Assembly: GCA_017418585.1 (NCBI GenBank)
Contig: JAFONG010000032.1
Coordinates: forward strand, 1-27,667
From: Erysipelotrichaceae bacterium
Lineage (GTDB): Bacteria > Bacillota_I > Bacilli_A > Erysipelotrichales > Erysipelotrichaceae
Direction: 5' to 3'
Length of the DNA: 27,667 nucleotides
How positions within the stretch are numbered: position 1 is the stretch's first letter; every line of letters begins with the position of its first letter. Positions 22,220-27,667 of the stretch are shown one piece after another. Below the pieces are notes generated by a model. That model was not told the origin of the DNA. It worked only from the letters and a program-made list of their open reading frames with translations, and did no database searches. The position numbers were made by a program, and so were the translations under genes.

Positions 22220-22756
22220 ATGAATAGATCGAGAATACTGTTTGTGTTTGAAGAAATGATGTTTCTTATATCCGGGATGTGGATGATCTTTAATACTGGG
22301 GAATCATTGAATTCTGTTGTACGTACACTAGGATCGGCTTTAGCCGGATATTGGTATTTGAGAATTATGGAATACCTGATAGAGGATGAAGAAAACAAAG
22401 TACCATTTCGTTTTGCCATGGCTTCAATTCTGACAGCAACGCATCTCTTTATTGCCATCGTTCCGCAATATTTTGAAGATCTACTGCCAATAGCAACTGG
22501 TATTACTTCCGGTATCCTTGGCATACAGGATATTGATAGAGCTTTAGTTATGAAAGAGGAAAGCGAAGATATCAGTTGGTTTCTCCTTACCCTATCCAGT
22601 TATAAACTGGTCTTTGCCATAGTTATAACCATGAACCCGTTCAGCGCAGTAGAAGCACTTGTCACAACATTAGGAATCTTTCTGATTCTGACCGGGATTT
22701 TAGATATTCTCGCAGTCATAGACAGAAACGCACTGGAATCATATTTGAATCAATAA
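22220..22756 (+). CDS. DUF308/HdeD-like membrane protein
   Basis: The 178-aa protein has an N-terminal helix pair (about 8-23 and 32-50), a charged loop (EDEENK), and three to four helices (about 62-82, 90-104, 122-138 and 144-165), with the YKLVFAIVITMNPFSAVEALV segment typical of HdeD-like DUF308 proteins. Family assignment is moderate. It starts six bases after the small membrane protein stop with only a GAAAGAAA-type upstream sequence. It is last in the operon, ahead of a strong terminator. Likely an envelope stress or accessory protein. Confidence 0.75.
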   Translation: MNRSRILFVFEEMMFLISGMWMIFNTGESLNSVVRTLGSALAGYWYLRIMEYLIEDEENKVPFRFAMASILTATHLFIAIVPQYFEDLLPIATGITSGILGIQDIDRALVMKEESEDISWFLLTLSSYKLVFAIVITMNPFSAVEALVTTLGIFLILTGILDILAVIDRNALESYLNQ

Positions 22757-22786
22757 ATGCGACACAATTGTATAGAAACAGCATCT

Positions 22787-22847
22787 TACTACGACCATTT
22801 TGTAAAAAATGGTCTTTTGTTTTGTTTACTACGACCATTACTACGAC
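22787..22847 (+). repeat. Three short direct repeats around a terminator
   Basis: TACTACGACCATT occurs at 22787-22799 and 22827-22839, and TACTACGAC at 22839-22847. The first copy forms the left arm of the hairpin at 22793-22814. This looks like local slippage duplication. Confidence 0.7.
22793..22825 (+). terminator. Intrinsic terminator of the GT2 operon
   Basis: A 9-bp stem (22793-22801, GACCATTTT, with 22806-22814, AAAATGGTC) closes a GTAA loop and is followed by TTTTGTTTTGTTT. Confidence 0.85.
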
Positions 22848-22943
22848 TAATAACAGCCTTATTTGATAATCTTCCTATTTCGTTTGTTTCTTGTAGTCTG
22901 ATTTATCTGTTTTTGTCTCGGATTGTTATGATGTAAGGGAAAC

Positions 22944-22964
22944 GCCTATAATATAGGCTTTTTG
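22944..22964 (+). terminator. Second small terminator-like hairpin
   Basis: GCCTAT (22944-22949), a 3-base loop and ATAGGC (22953-22958) are followed by TTTTT. It may back up the stronger upstream terminator; it lies between that and the tRNA-Lys gene. Confidence 0.5.
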
Positions 22965-22975
22965 GCATATATGAA

Positions 22976-22998
22976 ATAAAAAAAGTCCTTTCGGACTT
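22976..22998 (-). terminator. Terminator of tRNA-Lys
   Basis: AAGTCC (22983-22988), loop TTTC and GGACTT (22993-22998); read leftward the hairpin is followed by a T-run (the A-run at 22978-22984). It lies 12 bases past the tRNA 3' end. Confidence 0.8.
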
Positions 22999-23009
22999 CT
23001 TGATATCAA

Positions 23010-23085
23010 TGGTGATTCCCTAGGGATTCGAACCCTAGACCCTCTGATTAAGAGTCAGATGCTCTACCAACTGAGCTAGGGAACC
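23010..23085 (-). tRNA. tRNA-Lys (CUU)
   Basis: The 76-base cloverleaf has acceptor arms GGTTCCC/GGGAATC, a D-arm AGCTCAGTTGGTAGAGC, anticodon loop CTCTTAA (anticodon CTT, reads AAG), T-loop GGTTCGAATCC, discriminator A and encoded CCA. Confidence 0.97.
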
Positions 23086-23100
23086 AGATTGAGCATATAT

Positions 23101-23129
23101 ATCTTAACACTTTAGCATTACCGAGTCAA
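23101..23129 (-). promoter_or_regulatory. Sigma-A promoter of tRNA-Lys
   Basis: On the minus strand -35 TTGACT (23124-23129) and -10 TAAGAT (23101-23106) are spaced by 17 bases, about 15 bases before the tRNA 5' end. Confidence 0.8.
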
Positions 23130-23154
23130 TTTATTTAAGTATTGAATCATAGGG

Positions 23155-23183
23155 TTTATAAACCGCTCCACATGTGAGATAAT
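23155..23183 (+). promoter_or_regulatory. Promoter of the MATE gene
   Basis: -35 TTTATA (23155-23160) and an extended -10 TGAGATAAT (hexamer GATAAT, 23178-23183) are spaced by 17 bases. The predicted start of transcription (about 23190) is only about three bases before the ATG at 23193. Confidence 0.6.
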
Positions 23184-23192
23184 AGCGGAGTT

Positions 23193-24560
23193 ATGGAAGA
23201 AACCAAGACGATAGGAAAAAACTATACGCTGACCCAGCTAGGCCTGTTCGCCCTGCCGACGATCCTGAACGAATCGCTGATCTCTCTGCTTTATACAATC
23301 GATGACGGTTTGTTCATATCCCGTTATGTCGGCCAGAATGCCCTGGCTGCCTTTTCTATTCTTTCTCCGGTCTTCATGAGCAACATGGCGATGTCTTCCC
23401 TGTTCGGCGGCGTTGCCAGTCTGGCATCATACAAGATGGGCGAGAAAAGAAACGAAGAGGCCAGATCGGACTTTACCACCATGGTCCTGCTGGTGTTCGT
23501 CATCGGAACGATCATCGCACTGATCGAAAGAGTATTCATGAAACAGATCCTGTCGTTATTGGGAACAACGGAACTGATCTATCCGTATGCGGAATCCTTC
23601 TTCAGGATCAGCGCCCTGTATACGCCTCTGACTCTGGTATCGGGCATCTTTATGCGTTTCTATGTACCTTCCGGAAAACCGAAAATGGAACTGTTCAGCT
23701 CGATGATCAATGTCGGCTGCAACCTGTTTTTCGACTGGTATCTGGTCGTCTATCGAGGGATCGGCATGATCGGTGCGGCTTATGCGAATCTGATTTCGAC
23801 AGCCCTGCTGACGCTGATCGGCATCGTTTTCTTTTTTAGCAGACACTGCGAACTGCCTTTCGGAAAGCCGCATGCCGGAATACTTCCTTTACTTAAGGAT
23901 TCCTCCAAATACGGTATTTCCTCTTTCCTGTCGAATCTTTCCGTCGCTTTCGGCAACATCATCTCCAACTATGCCCTGCTGTACTTCGGTTCAGAGAAGT
24001 ATCTGGCGTCCTATACCATTGTAGGAAACATCCAGTGGGTATTCATGGGATGCTACTTCGGACTTCTGGGAACAACGGGTCCTATCGTTTCCTACGCCAT
24101 GGGCGAGAGGAATAAAGAAAAGCTCAGAAAGACCTTGAGACAGATCTTCGTACTGCTGAGCCTGCTGACATCGGTTACGGTCGTGCTGTTCCTGTGTTTC
24201 TCTCCATATATCGCTGAAATGTTCATCGCGGAAAGCGCCAGGGATTCCAAGGACCTGATCAACTACGGACTAAGCATCTGTCCGTACAGTTTCATTTTCT
24301 TCGGCTACAACGTAGGTGCCAGAATGATCTTCGCATCTCTTGGAAATCACCGCATCTCTGCGACTCTGACTTTCTTTCAGGAAGTTCTGTTCTCCAATCT
24401 GGCAATCGTACTGCTTCCGTTCCTGTTTGGCATCAGAGGCGTCTGGTTCTCTTTCCTGCTGAGCAATGTCATGATGTTTTTCGTGACGGCCTATGCAGTA
24501 TACGTCAATGCGGACAAGTACGGATACGGAAGATCGGGAATCGCCGAACTCCTGGAATAA
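23193..24560 (+). CDS. MATE family efflux transporter
   Basis: The 455-aa, 12-helix membrane protein has two homologous halves. The MATE N-terminal pattern is seen in LFALPTILNESLISLLYTIDDGLFISRYVGQNALAAFSI, and the matching half-2 segment starts near SSFLSNLSVAFGNIISNY. It exports cationic drugs or metabolites using Na+ or H+; the substrate is unspecified. The length is normal for NorM/DinF-type proteins. No Shine-Dalgarno at usable spacing precedes the ATG (GCGGAG is only two bases away), and the promoter predicts a nearly leaderless mRNA. It is flanked by divergent and convergent tRNA genes and is monocistronic. Confidence 0.92.
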   Translation: MEETKTIGKNYTLTQLGLFALPTILNESLISLLYTIDDGLFISRYVGQNALAAFSILSPVFMSNMAMSSLFGGVASLASYKMGEKRNEEARSDFTTMVLLVFVIGTIIALIERVFMKQILSLLGTTELIYPYAESFFRISALYTPLTLVSGIFMRFYVPSGKPKMELFSSMINVGCNLFFDWYLVVYRGIGMIGAAYANLISTALLTLIGIVFFFSRHCELPFGKPHAGILPLLKDSSKYGISSFLSNLSVAFGNIISNYALLYFGSEKYLASYTIVGNIQWVFMGCYFGLLGTTGPIVSYAMGERNKEKLRKTLRQIFVLLSLLTSVTVVLFLCFSPYIAEMFIAESARDSKDLINYGLSICPYSFIFFGYNVGARMIFASLGNHRISATLTFFQEVLFSNLAIVLLPFLFGIRGVWFSFLLSNVMMFFVTAYAVYVNADKYGYGRSGIAELLE

Positions 24561-24564
24561 AACA

Positions 24565-24590
24565 AAAAACAGGTCTGACCTGTTTTTCTT
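24565..24590. terminator. Bidirectional terminator shared by MATE and tRNA-Asn/Glu
   Basis: Near-perfect palindrome AAAAACAGGTC (24565-24575) / GACCTGTTTTT (24577-24587), T-rich in both directions. Confidence 0.85.
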
Positions 24591-24597
24591 TAGATAG

Positions 24598-24674
24598 TGG
24601 TGACAAGTACGGGATTCGAACCCGTGAATGCCGCCGTGAAAGGGCGGTGTGTTAAGCCGCTTCACCAACTTGCC
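24598..24674 (-). tRNA. tRNA-Glu (UUC)
   Basis: The 77-base cloverleaf has acceptor arms GGCAAGT/ACTTGTC, anticodon stem CCGCC/GGCGG around loop CTTTCAC (anticodon TTC), T-loop GGTTCGAATCC and encoded CCA. It is second in the tRNA-Asn/Glu transcript, seven bases after tRNA-Asn. Confidence 0.97.
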
Positions 24675-24681
24675 ATGACAA

Positions 24682-24757
24682 TGGCGCCCGAAACAGGACT
24701 CGAACCTGTGACCTGCCGGTTAACAGCCGGACGCTCTACCGACTGAGCTATTCGGGC
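24682..24757 (-). tRNA. tRNA-Asn (GUU)
   Basis: The 76-base cloverleaf has acceptor arms GCCCGAA/TTCGGGC, anticodon loop CTGTTAA (anticodon GTT), T-loop GGTTCGAGTCC, discriminator G (expected for Asn) and encoded CCA. The outermost anticodon-stem pair (27-43) reads T-C, a small deviation. Confidence 0.96.
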
Positions 24758-24770
24758 ACATTGCTTATAA

Positions 24771-24799
24771 ATCTTATCATAAGAAAGAGGCTTTTTCAA
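24771..24799 (-). promoter_or_regulatory. Sigma-A promoter of the tRNA-Asn/Glu unit
   Basis: On the minus strand -35 TTGAAA (24794-24799), a 17-base spacer and extended -10 TGATAAGAT (hexamer 24771-24776). Same -10 and spacing as the tRNA-Lys promoter. Confidence 0.82.
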
Positions 24800-24849
24800 G
24801 ATAGTAGAAGTAAAATGTCTATTTATTTCCCGATCGGAAGCAGAGGCAT

Positions 24850-24878
24850 TTTTAATCGTTTCGCAAAGATGTTAGAAT
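24850..24878 (+). promoter_or_regulatory. Promoter of the HTH/RCC1 gene
   Basis: Extended -10 TGTTAGAAT (hexamer 24873-24878) with a poor -35 TTTTAA (24850-24855) at 17 bases. The expected transcription start coincides with the A of the ATG at 24885, so the mRNA may be leaderless. Confidence 0.45.
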
Positions 24879-24884
24879 GATGGT

Positions 24885-26606
24885 ATGAATCACCTTCCGG
24901 GCAAGCTTTTGAAGCTTAGAAAGCACTACAACTACTCTCAGTCGTATCTGGCCGAGGTTTTGGATGTGGATACCCTGGAATACATGAACTACGAGAACGG
25001 GTCGAAGATGATCTGTTATGCGGAGATGAAGAAGCTGGCTTCCCTGTACCACGTGGATGTGATCGAGATCTTCAGAAACGACGAGGATGTCACCCTGTAC
25101 GAGACGGACAAGGCCAATACCGACGAGATCAACATAGAGTATTTCACGGCCAAGAGAACCCTGCTTGATACGGCAAGGGATTTCTATCTGAATCACAAGA
25201 TCGCCAGTACGATCATCATTCTTCTGGTAATGACGATCGTCGTTTTGAGCATTGTACTGCAGAATACGGTCAGGCCTTATACGCTGATCAGAGACAACAT
25301 CAACCGGCTTTCGGTATCGGAATCCACGGTCGTCTACATCGACGATTATTCGGCAGTCAACGGTTCCGGAAGCAACACCAACGGCGAGCTGTCCAACCTG
25401 ACTTCATCCGGTGCGATCAAGGTACAGGAAGGGGAAGGCTTTACCATCATTCTGAACGAAGACGGAACGGTGTCCAGCGCCGGTCTGATCTCGAAGTATG
25501 CGAAAGAGCTGAACGAATGGCGGAATATCGTGGATATCGCCGCAGGCAGGGCGCATGTTCTGGGCGTGGATTCCAACGGACGTGTTCACTGTACGGGAGA
25601 CGTAAGTTCCGGAGCCTGCGAGATTACGGATGCCAGAAACATCAGAAAGGTCTTTGCGGCAGCCAACGGTTCGATAGCGATGGACGAGAGCGGGACGCTG
25701 TACTACAGCGGAAGCTTTATCGGATCGGGAAGTCTGAAGAATTACAAGAACATCAAGGATGTCGCCTCCAGCAGGCATATCCTGGCGGTTTTGTGCGAGG
25801 ACGGAACGGTGGATGTATTCGACAAGTCCGGCAGCAACTACCTGCAGGCGGAGAGCTGGAAGGAGATCACGGATGTGACCTGCGGAGACAGTTTTGTTGC
25901 AGGTCTGGACAGATACGGAAAGGTCCATATCGAGATCGACAACGACGAGATCATTTCGGAAGTGGAGATGTGGTCCAATATCATTGCGATCGATGCGGGC
26001 AGCGACTATCTGATCGGTTTTGACGGCGTGCGGATCTACGGCGTGGGCAACAACAGTTACAACCAGTTTGCGAAAGAGGATCTGGACAAGCAGCGTCTGG
26101 AGATGGTTTCGGAAGTGGAATACAGTATCGATGAGAAATATGTTTCGGTTCAGTTCAAGGGCGTCAGCAACGCTTCGGGATATCTGGTGTCGATCGATGT
26201 CGGCATCGGCATATCGAGAAGGATCGAAAAGGAAGAAGTCGTGAAGTTTGAGACCGCCAACATGACGGACGGGAAGAACTATACCATCACCATCGTTTCG
26301 ATCGGAGAAGGAGACTATACGGATTCCGATCCGTACAAGCTGACCTTTACCTATGAGAAGCCGGAGGAGACTTTCAGCTTTGCCCAGGGCAGAAACACCT
26401 CGGAAGATGTCTTCAGAAGCTATCTGATCGGTCTGGGAGTTCCTGAGGATCACATACATGGAACAAAAGGCGGCGAAGACGACATCTGCGGTGGAGATAC
26501 GCCTACCGTTTCCTGGAGCAATCTTGACGGAAAGACCGTGAAAAAGTCCGAGCTTCTCAGCATGGAAATAGAATATACTTATTGTAGGATCATAGAGAAT
26601 GACTAA
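24885..26606 (+). CDS. Membrane-anchored XRE-type HTH protein with extracellular RCC1-like propeller
   Basis: The 573-aa protein has an N-terminal Cro/XRE-like HTH (about 1-65: LLKLRKHYNYSQSYLAEVLDVD, then NYENGSKMI). One TM helix (about 106-126) follows, then a linker. Five RCC1-like blades of about 35-45 residues (about 180-395) repeat W/ArgNI.DIA.G..H.L.VD.NG.V, for example WRNIVDIAAGRAHVLGVDSNG. A fibronectin-III-like domain (about 405-490) and a C-terminal domain (about 495-573) with a PASTA-like SYLIGLGVPEDHI segment complete it. Topology places HTH inside and propeller outside, as in one-component transmembrane regulators. No Shine-Dalgarno is visible at the start. The stop overlaps the next gene by eight bases. 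The ligand and DNA target are unknown. Confidence 0.85.
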   Translation: MNHLPGKLLKLRKHYNYSQSYLAEVLDVDTLEYMNYENGSKMICYAEMKKLASLYHVDVIEIFRNDEDVTLYETDKANTDEINIEYFTAKRTLLDTARDFYLNHKIASTIIILLVMTIVVLSIVLQNTVRPYTLIRDNINRLSVSESTVVYIDDYSAVNGSGSNTNGELSNLTSSGAIKVQEGEGFTIILNEDGTVSSAGLISKYAKELNEWRNIVDIAAGRAHVLGVDSNGRVHCTGDVSSGACEITDARNIRKVFAAANGSIAMDESGTLYYSGSFIGSGSLKNYKNIKDVASSRHILAVLCEDGTVDVFDKSGSNYLQAESWKEITDVTCGDSFVAGLDRYGKVHIEIDNDEIISEVEMWSNIIAIDAGSDYLIGFDGVRIYGVGNNSYNQFAKEDLDKQRLEMVSEVEYSIDEKYVSVQFKGVSNASGYLVSIDVGIGISRRIEKEEVVKFETANMTDGKNYTITIVSIGEGDYTDSDPYKLTFTYEKPEETFSFAQGRNTSEDVFRSYLIGLGVPEDHIHGTKGGEDDICGGDTPTVSWSNLDGKTVKKSELLSMEIEYTYCRIIEND

Positions 26607-26784
26607 GAATAAGATCTGGAAAATAAAAGGATTTGAAGGAACATTTACTGATGAGGATCTCATCACGCTTATCCGCGAGGGTCAGGTTAAGTCTGACTAT
26701 CTTTTGAAGAGCAAGGACATGAAAAAGTGGATCGCGCTGAAGGAGAGCATCTATCAGTACTACATGGAGGATAAAAGGAAATGA
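26599..26784 (+). CDS. GYF_2-like small protein
   Basis: The 61-aa protein matches the GYF_2/DUF4339 pattern: KIWKIKGFEGTFTDEDLITLIREGQVKSDYLLKSKDMKKWIALKE, with the aromatic start, G-F/T-D-E-L turn, hydrophobic LI-GQV and D-W end. The domain usually binds proline-rich peptides or sits at the end of membrane proteins. It has no signal peptide or TM. It starts inside the end of the HTH/RCC1 gene (eight-base overlap), and its TGA overlaps the cysS ATG (ATGA), so translation of the three genes is coupled. It is too short for enzymatic activity. Confidence 0.8.
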   Translation: MTKNKIWKIKGFEGTFTDEDLITLIREGQVKSDYLLKSKDMKKWIALKESIYQYYMEDKRK

Positions 26785-27667
26785 AACTTTATAACAGCTA
26801 TACGTTGAAGACGGAAGAATTCGTTCCGATCAAGGAAGGACAGGTCAGCATGTACGTATGCGGTCCTACGGTATACAACCATGCCCATATCGGCAATGCC
26901 CGTCCGATCGTCGTTTTCGATACGCTGAGAAGGACCTTTGAAGCCCTTGGCTATAAAGTGAAATTCGTATCCAACTTTACGGATGTGGATGACAAGATCA
27001 TCAACAAGGCCATCGAGGAAGGCGTCAGCGAGAAGGAGATCGCGGAACGCTACATCAAGGCCTACAACGATGTTCGGAACAGCCTGAACATCATACCGCT
27101 GGATGTAACGCCAAGAGTTACCGAAACCATGGACGAGATCATCGGTTTCATCGGTAAACTGGTAGACAGCGGCAATGCCTACGTGATCGACGGAGACGTC
27201 TATTTCTCCGTGGAATCCGATCCGCTCTATGGCGAACTATCCCATCAGAAACTGGAAGATCTCAATGCCGGAGCCAGAGTCGAGACCAACGATCTGAAAA
27301 AGAATCCGCAGGATTTTGCCCTGTGGAAGAAGACCGAAAAAGGCATCAAGTGGGATTCCCCTTGGGGCGAAGGCAGACCCGGCTGGCATACGGAATGCAT
27401 GGTCATGATCGGCAAGGAATTCAACTCTTCCCTGATCGATATCCATGGCGGAGGAAAGGACCTGAAGTTCCCGCATCACGAGAACGAGATGGCTCAGTCG
27501 GAATGCGTCAATCATCATCGTCTGGCCAACTACTGGATCCATAACGGCATGCTGGAGACGAAAGGCGGCAAGATGTCGAAGTCTTTGGGTAATACCCAAT
27601 GGGCAAAGGATGTCATCGCGGAATACGGTTCCAACCTTGTCAGGTGGTTCCTGCTGAGCGGCAAGTA
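26781..27667 (+). CDS. cysS: Cysteine--tRNA ligase, 3' end off the window
   Basis: The first 295 codons of a class I cysteinyl-tRNA synthetase are present: MYVCGPTVYNHAHIGNAR with zinc ligand C27 and HIGH-type HIGN (36-39), then FTDVDDKI, GWHTECM (zinc Cys), FPHHENEMAQSE and the KMSKS loop (K264-S268, KMSKSLGN). The cytoplasmic enzyme charges tRNA-Cys. The anticodon-binding C-terminal part is beyond the edge. AAAAGGAA precedes the ATG, which overlaps the GYF gene stop. No T-box is seen in front of it; it depends on the HTH/RCC1 promoter or an internal one. Confidence 0.97.
   Translation, partial: MKLYNSYTLKTEEFVPIKEGQVSMYVCGPTVYNHAHIGNARPIVVFDTLRRTFEALGYKVKFVSNFTDVDDKIINKAIEEGVSEKEIAERYIKAYNDVRNSLNIIPLDVTPRVTETMDEIIGFIGKLVDSGNAYVIDGDVYFSVESDPLYGELSHQKLEDLNAGARVETNDLKKNPQDFALWKKTEKGIKWDSPWGEGRPGWHTECMVMIGKEFNSSLIDIHGGGKDLKFPHHENEMAQSECVNHHRLANYWIHNGMLETKGGKMSKSLGNTQWAKDVIAEYGSNLVRWFLLSGK

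Noticed and set aside
25404..26666. Long antisense open frame of about 420 codons opposite the HTH/RCC1 gene
   Set aside because: The sense strand has clear domain structure, overlaps and neighbours; the antisense frame has His/Arg/Asp-rich composition typical of codon-bias shadows and no ribosome site.
26760..26800. T-box leader for cysS
   Set aside because: There is no untranslated space before cysS; it overlaps the GYF gene, and no T-box sequence is seen further upstream.

Overview
The window looks like a Bacillota (Firmicutes) chromosome, probably Erysipelotrichia. The pointers are mid-40s to high-40s percent GC by eye, AGGAGG-type ribosome sites, sigma-A promoters, tRNA genes with encoded CCA, PTS and PRD-regulator biology, and a VTC/DUF4956 cluster. 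Taxonomy is an inference. The DNA is dense, with ATGA stop/start overlaps and many hairpin terminators; I saw no insertion sequence, phage gene or CRISPR array.

Region 1 (1-11,294) is a carbohydrate locus whose gene content closely parallels the poorly understood E. coli sgc operon (sgcX, B, C, Q, A, E). It has an M42 metallopeptidase (SgcX type), galactitol-type PTS EIIB and EIIC, a fructose/nitrogen-type EIIA, a ribulose-phosphate-3-epimerase-like protein (SgcE type) and three BtpA/SgcQ paralogues. Two paralogous HAD phosphatases, a 65-aa unknown protein and a small membrane protein are added. In the middle is a LevR-like PRD regulator whose AAA+ domain appears to have lost Walker A, Walker B, GAFTGA and arginine-finger residues, so it probably cannot activate sigma-54. 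The two divergent promoter regions of the locus share an exact 13-mer, which ties all arms together as a probable regulon. The locus likely imports and phosphorylates an unknown sugar and processes its phosphate through HAD, SgcQ and SgcE steps.

Region 2 (11,295-17,823) holds a DMT transporter, a VTC / DUF4956 / Cthe_2159-type beta-solenoid lipoprotein operon (cell surface, probably polyphosphate-linked), a DUF1848 protein with a radical-SAM-like CX3CX2C motif, and a TIGR04076 plus aldo/keto reductase pair.

Region 3 (17,824-22,756) holds an OmpR-type two-component system, then a family 2 processive glycosyltransferase, a small membrane protein and a DUF308-like membrane protein. Similar TCTTAAT direct repeats precede both transcription units, suggesting that the response regulator controls both.

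Region 4 (22,757-27,667) holds terminators, tRNA-Lys(CUU), a MATE exporter, tRNA-Asn(GUU) and tRNA-Glu(UUC). It ends with an unusual membrane-anchored HTH protein carrying an RCC1-like propeller outside the cell, translationally overlapped with a GYF_2-like small protein and cysS, which runs off the end.
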